Origin: Dactylonectria macrodidyma
Taxonomy: Eukaryota > Ascomycota > Sordariomycetes > Hypocreales > Nectriaceae
Reading direction: 5' to 3'
Assembly (NCBI GenBank): GCA_020744425.1
Contig: JAGMUV010000005.1
Span: forward strand, 3,596,001 to 3,660,000
Length of the DNA: 64,000 nucleotides
A model generated the notes under the pieces. That model ran no database searches and had not been told where the DNA came from. It was given only the letters and a program-made list of their open reading frames with translations. The position numbers and the translations under genes are program-made. Positions 51,601 to 61,507 of the stretch are shown piece by piece; the stretch's first letter is position 1, and each line of letters starts with the position of its first letter.

Positions 51601-53764
51601 ACATTGATGAAAACAAAACACGCGTGTGTCAGCGTTGTTGGACGCTCCAACATGATCAAAAACGATTTGCAGGTAGGTTAAGCATACTTCCCGCACATCT
51701 ACAACCATCCAATATGTGCAGAAACGATAAACACTCCCCCCTCCCCTTCCCCGTCGGACCACTGCGGGGTAAGGGGATTCATGCAATCGGGACTCGTTTA
51801 TTTGCCGACAGGAATCTGTATGCGTTTTGATATCACGCCGGAACTTTGACCTCTGAGCCGTTACCACATCCAACCAACAACGCCGTTATGTTGTTGCAGT
51901 CGTAGTCGAAGCGGGGCCTAGCTGACCAGTCACTCCATGAGTATTCCAAGTCAATTATGCACTTGTACTGTTACGCTTTACATGCTGCCGTCTCAGCTGT
52001 CGACTAAAATTCGCTCGCGAGAACCATTCCCCTGGCCATGGTCTGTAAATTTGGCGATTGTTGCTTCCTTACGACGTCCCAGTCTATCGTATAGGCGAGG
52101 TATTTTCGGTTTGCGATGGGGTGACGTTCCTTCTAGTTACCCCTGTTTAATATCAGACCTGGTCTCCTTTGGGCTTCGAACACCGAGTGTCTAGGGCCGT
52201 GTGATGAAGAGTCCGAGGGACATCTGTACCGCGTCTTCGGACGTGTGGGCTTCCGGCGATGACTTCGTTGGTAGCATTCATCGGGGAAACCTGGGAGTTC
52301 CCTTAAAGGGAAGGATCCCTGCTTGTGTGCGAGTGTGCAATGCGGTATGCTTCGGCGATATGACATCGGGTGAGGCCCCCCGTGTTTACTTATAGCTGGC
52401 ACATCGACCGAGCCGAGGTTTGCTTGCCCACGACTGAGAGAGACTCAACACATGCTTCTGCACAGATGACGCCTGGTCTTCTCATTCTGAGGATATGTGG
52501 TGCATATCTGAAGGCTATCCGGATGAACGGGTATGCAGATACCAAAAAGCCGCGGGTTCTTCTGTTAGCTTCTGATGATTCGGATTATCAGCTTGTGCGA
52601 AAGCGCGTATAGTTGCGACTTGACAGCATCGGATTCCCGACGCGTGAGTATGAGTTAAGATATATCGCAGTACATGATGCCAGTTGGACCAGACGAATCT
52701 TGCGGGGGATAAGAGTAAGTCGTGAGGATTGTGCTTGCTCTCGGCCAAATCCACGGAACTATAAAGCTCGAACCCTAAAAGTCTTGACTGGAGTTACTTC
52801 ATAACTACCTCTACCTAAGCTGGCTGGCAACTAGTAGGTCCCGATAACGATAATGCGACATCCTAGAAGGCGGTATCCATAGCATGGTTTATTGCAGAGT
52901 ATTTAGATGGCTGCAATATGGATGATCTCGAAGAAATTTTTGTGTTGTGTTGTTTTGGTTGACTCATACCCTGTAGCTGTGAAGTGGCTGTCGCGTCTTT
53001 CACTAGACCCGGTCGATGATGAGCTCACTGAACTCGTGAACCTCTTGTACTTGCCAAATATGTGACACGAGAGGATTATTGGGGATGGAATTGCATCGCA
53101 GAACACGAGCTTTCGAACGCATGCAGCCACCAGGAATGAATAGTCATTCAGTTCGGCGCGTTCAAGCTCGGTGAGTCTCACCATCTCAACGCATCTCACA
53201 AATCCAGCACCAATTTCGACGATGTCTCTTGAAGTTTTACGAAATATGTCATTGTATGCGGTGCTACTGTACTGGAATCAACCGTGCTAAATAAGACTAG
53301 ATTGACAAATTCTCATCAAAGCATTTCGCACTCAAGTCCTAACCATCGAGAGAATTCGATTCCGCAAGACCACTAAAGGATGAAGTAAGCACACACACAG
53401 CCAACCATCTCGTCACCCTTAGTAATTGTCCTTCACCATACCCGTTCCGTCACTAGCGCCCTGTTAGCCACTGTTTAATCAGCCTCCGTGGCGCCCAAAG
53501 GAGCAAGAAGCTCGAGCCACATGGCACTGCTAACTCGCAGCACTGCTGATGTAAAAGTGACTAAACCTCCACCCCACCATCATCATCACCAAATATGGCT
53601 TCTCAGACCTGGCTTCCAGCGCTGGCGCTCCACTGGCCACGCCTGGCCCAGCTTCGTACTATTTCTAACGCCAGGCATTTTTTCTTCCAGAACTCTCTCT
53701 CCTCCAGTAACCGCCTTGCTTCGCTCTAGCCCCTCACCCCCTCAATTGCGAACCGTCCAACCCG

Positions 53765-53771
53765 TATATAA
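53765..53771 (+). promoter_or_regulatory. TATA-like box upstream of pirin
   Basis: TATATAA lies 30-36 bases before the first in-frame ATG (53801). That is close enough for some transcripts to begin near or past this ATG. Confidence 0.4.
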
Positions 53772-53800
53772 TCGCGAGTGACCCCACGGTCAGATTTCAC

Positions 53801-55005
53801 ATGTCGCTTTTCAGAAACATCATCATCACCGCCCTCATTGCTTTAGCTGCCGCACTCCTCTTCCAGCATCAGCTTCGAGACACCGCGACTACTGCTATTG
53901 AGTTTGCAAAGAACTACACAAGCATCGACAGCCTCTTCTCCCTGGCCGCGCAAACCGACAAGCTCGTCGACTCGAACCACCCGAACCAAGACCAGCACCC
54001 AGCTTCTCACCTCTTCGCAACCGAAATGTCTACCCAGCGAGCTATCCGCAAGGTCATCTTGGCCATTGAGCAGTCCGAAGGCGCCGGCGCTCGTGTCCGC
54101 CGCTCCATTGGCACGCCCCAGCTGCGAAACTTCTCGCCCTTCCTCATGCTCGACCACTTCTCCATTAAGCCCGGTGCTGGCTTCCCTGACCAGTAGGTAC
54201 CCCATCCCCAAAGCTATTGAGCCATGTCATTGCGAAACTAGAAACTGACCAGCTCCTTTGCAGCCCTCACCGTGGCCAAGAGACCATCACTTACCTCCTC
54301 GAGGGTGGTGTCGATCACGAAGATTTCGCAGGCAACAAGGGCTCACTTTCCGCCGGCGACTTGCAGTTCATGACAGCCGGCCGCGGTATTGTCCACGCCG
54401 AAATGCCCCGCCAGAATCCCGATGGAAGCGCCAACATCGGTCTGCAGCTCTGGGTCGACCTTCCAACGGAACTGAAGGCTTGTGAGCCTCGCTACCGTGA
54501 CCTCCGCGCCTCCGAGATTCCGGTCGTCGACGTTGATGATTCCAAGGTCACCGTCAAGGTCATTTCCGGCCAGAGCCACGGCATCGACTCAGTAAAGGAC
54601 CTTGCCTACACCCCCGTTTGGATCCTCGACATCACCATCCGTCCTGGCGGCAAGATCAGCCAGCCACTACCCAAGAACTGGAACGCCTTCGCTTATACAC
54701 TGGAAGGCGAGGTCATCGTCGGTAACGACGGCCAGAGCCGTGTCGTTGAGCAGTATAACAACATCGTCTTCGAGCAGGAGGGTGACGTTGTCAACTTTTC
54801 AGTCGACGCTGGCGCCTCACAACCCGCTCGACTTGCACTCATTGCTGGTACTCCTCTTGACCAGCCTATTGTCCAATATGGCCCCTTTGTCCTAAACTCC
54901 AAGGAGGATGTTGCCAAGGCTTTGTACGACTATCAGAGCCACGCCAATGGTTTCGAGCGCGCCAAGAACTGGGAGAGTGAGATTGGAAAGTCCATGAGAG
55001 GTTAG
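53801..55005 (+). CDS. Pirin-family cupin with N-terminal membrane segment
   Basis: Exons 53801-54192 and 54264-55005, with a 71-bp intron (donor GTAGGT, CTGAC branch site, acceptor GCAG), restore the family motif FPDHPHRGQETITY across the junction. The product has 377 residues. Residues about 95-377 form the two-cupin pirin fold, with the metal ligands of the first cupin visible in HPHRG, the downstream DFAGNKG region, and the stretch GRGIVHAEMP. Pirins are iron-binding proteins linked to transcription control in animals and to quercetinase activity in some bacteria; the fungal role is unclear. Unusually, residues 7-21 form a hydrophobic segment (IIITALIALAAALLF) after MSLFRN, like a signal anchor. 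A second ATG at 54026 (Met76, MSTQRAIRKV) would give a 302-residue pirin of usual size without the anchor. The gene converges on the CFEM gene. Confidence 0.88.
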
Positions 55006-55762
55006 ATTCTCGGTAATATGTGTATCGTCGGTGTTGAACCCAGGTGGGAAATTGTGCTTGGGTTGTATTTGTATTGCGAACAGGAGTCTGATTGCCAAAT
55101 CTGTGTGGAGACATCAAGCCTGAGATTGAGCTTTGGCTATTTAGGTATCTAGAATAACATGTGTCACGAAACGAGTTACAGAACTTCGTGTGTCCAGGAA
55201 AACTTATGAGATGAAATGGTGGTCAGTCTAGCGTGGTGGATCTTGTGTGCAAATAACCGTCGTGCCATTGCTTTGGTCACTGAAGAATTGTACGAGTTGT
55301 GTTCCAAAATTATCTATTAATGTGCTTCATTGAGAGCGAAGAAGTAGAGCCCACCACCGCGACCAAAGAAGTCCGGTACCCACCCCCTTGACACAACACA
55401 TGAGAACGAGCGAATGCCAGAACGGCCCCGCCAAGAGTTGCCTCTGATCCATCCTCAATAGAGTACCTCCGCATCGAAGATAAATCTCCCAAAAGATCCC
55501 CGTCCACTGTCATGAGTTTCATCATTTTCCATTAAAGACGAAAGATAAATCATATGCATCATTAACCCTCAAAGAACCCGACCTTCCATGTCCGTTCAGC
55601 TCATTTACCACATTCCATGCGCCGAAGGTTGTCCGTATACCGGGTCCCTGCATCGAGGAATATGAGAGAAGTGTTTCATATTGAGGCACAGGCGGGTATT
55701 ATGTATCAAACATGTGCAACTTAAAAACATTAAACGTTGGTAATCGCAACCTCATTTGTCGA
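55006..55762. other. Convergent 3' regions of pirin and CFEM genes
   Basis: 757 bp between two stop codons. No gene is seen, and short frames on both strands match nothing. Confidence 0.6.
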
Positions 55763-56973
55763 TTAGATGAGGAGAATGGCGAGACCCGCAGCAGCGAGGA
55801 TGCCAGCAGGAGCTGCAGTCATCTGGGGCATACCCTATTCCAGTCTTAGTAAATGACAACTATATGATTAAATAGGAACACTTACAGCGTTGTCGGAGGT
55901 GCTAGCTGCGCCGGAGGTGCTGGCAGACTCCGAGTTGCCGGTTCCGGTAGCGCCGGAAGCAGTAGTAGCGGTGGAATCGCTACCAGATCCAGAAGTAGAC
56001 TCGCTACCAGTGGCCGAAGCCTCAGAACCAGACGAGCCGGTCTCAGTCGCTCCAGTAGCGACGATGGTCTTGACGATCTCAGTACCACCGGAGGTCACAG
56101 TGGTGACAACGACCGACTTAGAACCGGAGCCGGAACCGCCCACGGTGGTCTCGCCAACAGTGGTAACCACGTCGCCATCGCTGTTGGTGATAACGCTGGT
56201 GAAAGTAGAGACCTTGCCGGAACTGTTACCTCCAGTCTTGGAGCTGTTGTCATCGGTGCTATCATCGCTACCAGCGCCAAGGGTGGTGGTAGAGACGGCT
56301 GTGGTGATGGTGGATCCATCAGTGGTGATGGTGCGGAAAATGGTGGAGACGGTAGCCTATCACTTGGGTTAGAGACAACAAAAAACCATAGCAATCGAGT
56401 TCCTTACCGAGTCAGTCTCGCTGCCAGACTCAGATCCAGATCCAGATCCAGTCGTAGAGCTGCCAGATCCAGTCGCGGAGCTGCCAGCTCCAGTCTTCTG
56501 AGCCGATGTTAGTTAGTGTGTCATGGCCGTGCATGATGTCTTTTGACTCACAGTAGAGCTGTCTCCAGAAACGGTCTTGGTGGTAATGGCGACTCCAGCA
56601 CCTGTCATAGGCATCAGCCATCTCGTTCTGCGGGGCTACTTGGGATCCGTGGGGTCTTACTGGAACAAACGGCGATGCCGTACTCGACAACCTGAGACGC
56701 CTCGCTCGGGGTGCAAATAGCACCGGAACAGTCTCGGAGTCCGTAGACGAAGTTCTTGTTGGTGCAGAGGCAGGCAATATCACTGGTGTCGCATCCAAGC
56801 TCGCTGGACTTCTCAGCACTGAGCATGTTGTTGGCGCAGGTTTGCTGGACGAAGGATTAGTGGTTGTGATGAGCAGGAGGCGAGGAACTTACGCCACAAG
56901 CGGGAAGATCAGAGATGCTCTGGGCCATGGCGGCGGTAGCCAGGCTGGCAACGGCGAACAGAACAGACTTCAT
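55763..56973 (-). CDS. CFEM-domain GPI-anchored cell surface protein
   Basis: Six exons: 56893-56973, 56661-56844, 56552-56601, 56408-56497 (or 56494), 55886-56356 and 55763-55834, with five introns of 48-59 bp; the product has 315 residues. A signal peptide (1-17, cleavage after AMA) is followed by a complete CFEM domain with eight cysteines: 26, 30, 45, 52, 54, 66, 71 and 87. Asp49 sits in the DIACLC context where haem-binding CFEM proteins of Candida carry their axial aspartate. A Ser/Thr/Gly-rich stalk follows, probably O-glycosylated. The C-terminus (DNAGMPQM, then a 17-residue hydrophobic end, ILAAAGLAILLI) is a GPI-attachment signal. The likely place is the plasma membrane or wall. CFEM proteins serve in haem uptake, wall integrity or host contact; which applies here is unknown. 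Confidence 0.88.
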
Positions 56974-57710
56974 GTTGATGGGTGAGTTTGTTCACGACCT
57001 GAAAGCTCAAAATCTGGTTGGGAAGATCGAGTTAATCTTGTGGCAGGGGCGCTGGTGCGAACAAATGTTGTGAATGTGAGGGGAGAAGTGAACGAGGGGA
57101 TAGTTCCGACTGAGAAGGGACTGGAATGAAGGAAAAGAGTAGTGAATCAGGGCTGGGCGAGATGAGGCGGCAAGAAAATCGAAGGTAGGAGGACTGCAAT
57201 TTGTAGGCACGACCGTGTTTGCGTGAGACAAGCAAGGTGGTGGTTCCACATGGAGTACAGGAAGGGTCGAGAGATAAGTAGAACGGGAGATGAAGCTCAA
57301 GGACTAGGAGCACGAAGTGATCCAGGAGATAGCCCGAGCGTTGATATCCCTAGTGTTGAGGCAGAGAAAGAAACGGGATGTGTCGAGGGATAGTGTTGGG
57401 AGGGCAGGAAGGACTCGAGGGAGAGTCAGAACCTGAGTGACGGTAGAGGCTCACCTGATATCGATACGTGACAGCGAGGGATGTTGTCCTTGAGAGTGAA
57501 CGGAAGTGAAGCTGGCTGGAAGCGAGGCTTGGAGTGTTGAGAAGGCGAGTTGTGGAGGTGAAGGGAGAAAATCCTGAAGGGCAGAGGTCGAAGTGAATCA
57601 GGGCGAGCGAGGTGCTTTAAAGGCATGGAGAAGGTGCAGCACAGCAACCAGCTGGTAGGGTCAATTGGTGACGAGCGGCGGCTGGTTGCCACCTGCCAAC
57701 TACCTACGCG

Positions 57711-57726
57711 TACCTTATGTAAGGTA
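57711..57726. repeat. 7-bp inverted repeat TACCTTA/TAAGGTA
   Basis: Perfect arms with a 2-base spacer, preceded by CTACCTACGCG. It belongs to the same family of GGTA/TACC words seen elsewhere. Confidence 0.75.
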
Positions 57727-60231
57727 GCTGCCCAGGTGGGAGTCAAGCCGGGGTACCATTGGCAGGTACCTGGTTTTCGCAGTCTGCTAGGGAAGGTACG
57801 GCATGGGAACCGTCATGGCTCTCAAGCAGCTGCAGCTGCATCACCGCCGTCGTCTGCTAGCAGGTGCAGGGAGGTGCGGGAGTAGGTGCTAGGTAGCCCA
57901 ACGCTCAGGTAGCAAGACGTCCCTGGGATTCGGGAAGCCACACGCTAGAGTTACATCTCCACAGCATGGCCATGGCATGATGAGAGTGGACAATGCCTGC
58001 TCAGCTGCGGAGGCACACTAAGGCCATGTGTGTACTACCACGCAAAGGCGTTCGGTTACTGGGGAAAGATAGCGCAGAGGCTGGTGTCTGGCCGTAATAG
58101 ATTTGGGGGGTGCCTGGGACGAGATCAGGATGTAGAAACCAAGTTCAGATCAAGAGCTGCGGCCGAGGGCCTGTATGGAACACTTCAAAACTCTGCTCCA
58201 CCAGCAGAAACACACAGTCAGGTGGTGTAAGCAGTTCGTGCTACAGAAAACGTTGCCCTGTCGGGCTTGTATTGGATCGTACCTACGTAGGCAGGTATGC
58301 ACGCAGTGGGTTTCATGATATGACGCAGAGCGGCCTCTTTTCCCTCCCCTTGTATGTAGAAGGCTATGCGAAAAAGCCGCGTAAGTCATGCATGTTTGCC
58401 AATGCCTGGCCGTCGAGGAAACTAGCCGGCCCAGAGCAAGGAATCAGACGGCAGAGAGAGACAAAGCCAGCTGGATCGATATGCACCTGCAGCTCTGACT
58501 GATGCTACCACACTAGATCGCCAAATCGGACCCCGCCAGCCACCGGACGCTAGACGGACGTGCCACTACGGAACACCAAGCCTTTCCTGTTATGGGTTTG
58601 TCTGTACTTCGGCTCCAGTCCATGATAGAACTCTGAGTGAACATTGTCTTCGGGTGGCTCATGGAAAGCTTCGGAGCTTAGTCTGGATCAACCGACGGCT
58701 CGCGGGCGGTGTACAACAAACAAAGAGGTGCCTTTACCTAGTCTGGTTTGTTGAAAGCCGGTAATTAATTGCCCATAGGATGTTCTATTGTCCCACGGCC
58801 GAGGGAGAGAGGCCGCCAGAGATGGTTGCAGTCACGCCCTGGGCTGTTTCAACATCGTTGGCAAGAGTTTCTTGCTTGGCAGAGCAACCCAGTTTGTTTG
58901 CAACCCGACAATGACCACATCGAAGAGGTGAAGGGAGGGCATGACGAGCACACTGGCCATGGCAAGGCCAATAATACAGGGCCGTTGCAAGGCCGCTGCA
59001 AGGCCAGAAGTGTGTGATTCCTGCCACAGTAACCAGTTGCCGGGTGCAGACAACCCCAGCCTGGTTGCAGCCAACCTTCCTCCTCACCAATCTACAACCT
59101 ACCCGCTTCCCGGCCTTTGCCAGCTGAAAACACGTGTATGGCCGGCAGGGAGAAGGGGCAGAAAGCAGAACGGACGGGATGCACTCATGGATGTCGATCA
59201 ATCCAGGCCCAGAACCTGGGGGACCTGCTACGTAGCAGCACATTAGCAGCACCAACCAAGCTTAGCTGCAGTGAGTTCTAGCGATGAGGTCAGTTGTTGT
59301 CGGCCGATGAAGGCACGGCGTTGTCCGATTGGACAATGGACCATTGTTTTTTTCTTTTTGCTTGGTCGCCCACAAACAACCACTAACCACTGCGCTTACT
59401 GTCGCAGACCCACCTTTTCCGGTTCCCTGGCCGCCGACCGCGCCGATTCGCTTGGGCCACTGGCTTTTCCTCGATCCAAGATTTCACCCATGCTTGTGCC
59501 CCATCTTCATCCAACCTCCGACGTAATTGAGCACAGTGGCTTCTCGGTTGTAACGGATCTTGGCAGTTTGCATCGCTTGATTTTTTCTTGCTTACATTCC
59601 TGGCCGCTCCATCAATATGTCTCACAGGAGAAAGAAATCCTTGCCTATATGGAGTCGATGGGGTTTGTTTCTTCTGCCCAAGAACAGGTTGCTGCCATGG
59701 ACTCCAACCTACCCCACACCCAGATCCACCCTACCCCTCCTGCCTTGGGTCATTCTTCCCCCTGCTCAGCTGGTGGCAGGTGGCTTTGCCAGCCACTGAG
59801 GAGTGCTGAGGGCCACTGAGGCCAAGAGAGACAGGGGCTTGGGTGTCGGGCCAGCTGGCAGAGGTTGATGTCATCGGGTCGTCCGTGGTCCCATTCTCCT
59901 CCATCATGATCCCGTTCACACGCCAGACCGACTTGGACCAAGACGCAACAGCGCTACGAAACTCTGGACTCACCGATTAATTTTTGTCTTGTCTGGTCCA
60001 TCGAGGACAAGCCAAGCCAGTGCCCCTGGTCCGCCTGTTTTCAACCCACACCTCCCACTCACATTTATTCCGATCTGCACCACTACGTTGTTGGCCTCTG
60101 GGAAAGGCTGAATCCTGTCAGCATTCGTCGAAATCAGCCAACAATCATTGGAAACTTTGCTGGGCATGAACTTTCGCTTCTCTCATCGTCATGCCGCCGT
60201 CAACCCATGCGAGCCACCTCATCCGTGTAAC

Positions 60232-60255
60232 TGTGTGTGTGTGTGTGTGTGTGTG
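60232..60255. repeat. Dinucleotide microsatellite (TG)12
   Basis: Twelve uninterrupted TG units in non-coding DNA. Confidence 0.9.
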
Positions 60256-61507
60256 CGTACTAATTCTCATGTATACGAGTAGTGATCGCCACATCAACGT
60301 GAAGCGAATTGGCAACCCATTCAGCTCAAACAGGGTGGCTGAATCCTTCCTCGACTCTCTTCTTCGACCCCGTCCCCGCCACCGCGGCGTACTATCGACG
60401 GAGAGTAGACGCTTGTTTTTCTGAAACAGAGCTGTCATCTTATCCTCACACAAAGCATCCAACTCTCACTTCAAAGACACAATTGTGCCACGAATTTTGG
60501 ACGTCTTCTCAGTGTGACCTCCTTGCAAGCGATTCTGGCCATCACTTTCACCGTTGTACTACGTACCTACGTACCCACCAAGTCACCTAACCACTCTCTC
60601 CATAGGATCTACGCCCATGTTCAACTGTTTGCCATGTCTCTCTCGCCTACCGGTACATCTGTCCCACATACAATTGCCAGCCTCTTCTCACTGTTGCCTC
60701 CCTTTTGGTAACCCCACCCGTTGCCCATGATCCTTTCATTTGGTACCCGCCAGCGCTCATTAAAGAGGCGGGTTGTGTGTTTGGATGGTTGGCTAAGTCG
60801 AGATAAGGGCGGATGAAGGGAGATTAGACTTATAATATCACGGACAAGGCTAGCCTCAGGTTGGGACATTGTTTTCAGCTCGACAGGTCCAGCTCCGCTA
60901 TGCGCCAGCCTCGATAAACTCCTGCACCAAAACGGCACACCTGCAGTCGATCCACAACACGTCAGGAGAACGGCCGAGACCTCGCTCGCCCGACGGGCCG
61001 CTACGGCTAATGCTTGCCTCACGTCTTTAACTCCTCCGATAGCCTCGTCCACGTCACGGCCGTGGCGTTGTCAAATGGCCTTCCATCTTAATCCGATACA
61101 GCTGAGAGGTTTTGATTTCACTGTTCTAGAAGTCGAGGTTACCCATCGGTGTCACCATCCAACCACCGCACCTGTGCACTGAATGATGCGACATGCGTTG
61201 AACAACAGGTTGTCTTTTGGGAGACGCGCAAGCATCAATACTAATCAATATCTAAACCCGACATTCCGAATGCCACCAAATCAATCGAGCCCGGGAAACG
61301 ACCAGGCCTATCCTAACAAATACTCCAGCACAGGTATCTCCATTGCGAGTACGTGCCAACCCCGATATGCCCTCAACAGCAAAACAAAATACCAGACCAT
61401 ATTATCTCTCTGTACCCATTCATACCATGCTTCTTGACCCATGCCGTCGTGTCATCTCATCGAGCTTCATTACGCACCTTTCGTCTCGACAGCTGCACTG
61501 GAGCTAC

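Larger units (their letters stand above)
48056..53800. promoter_or_regulatory. 5.7 kb divergent gap between CAP20 and pirin
   Basis: No gene is supported. It should contain the promoters of both flanking genes. Visible items are a (TCTTGGG)-type repeat at 48611-48645, TACCTA/TAGGTA words at 48261-48275, 48747-48755 and 51672-51678, a patch of repeated TGGCTTTG-like words at 49147-49250, and a TATATAA just before the pirin start. Confidence 0.5.
56974..61507. other. 4.5 kb gene-poor gap
   Basis: No gene is supported. The first kilobase should be the CFEM gene promoter (its coding strand is CT-rich). TAGGTA-type words cluster at 57701-57726, 57753-57772, 58282-58291 and 60556-60574, and a TG dinucleotide run lies at 60232-60255. 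The right end holds the RNR1 3' flank. Confidence 0.55.
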
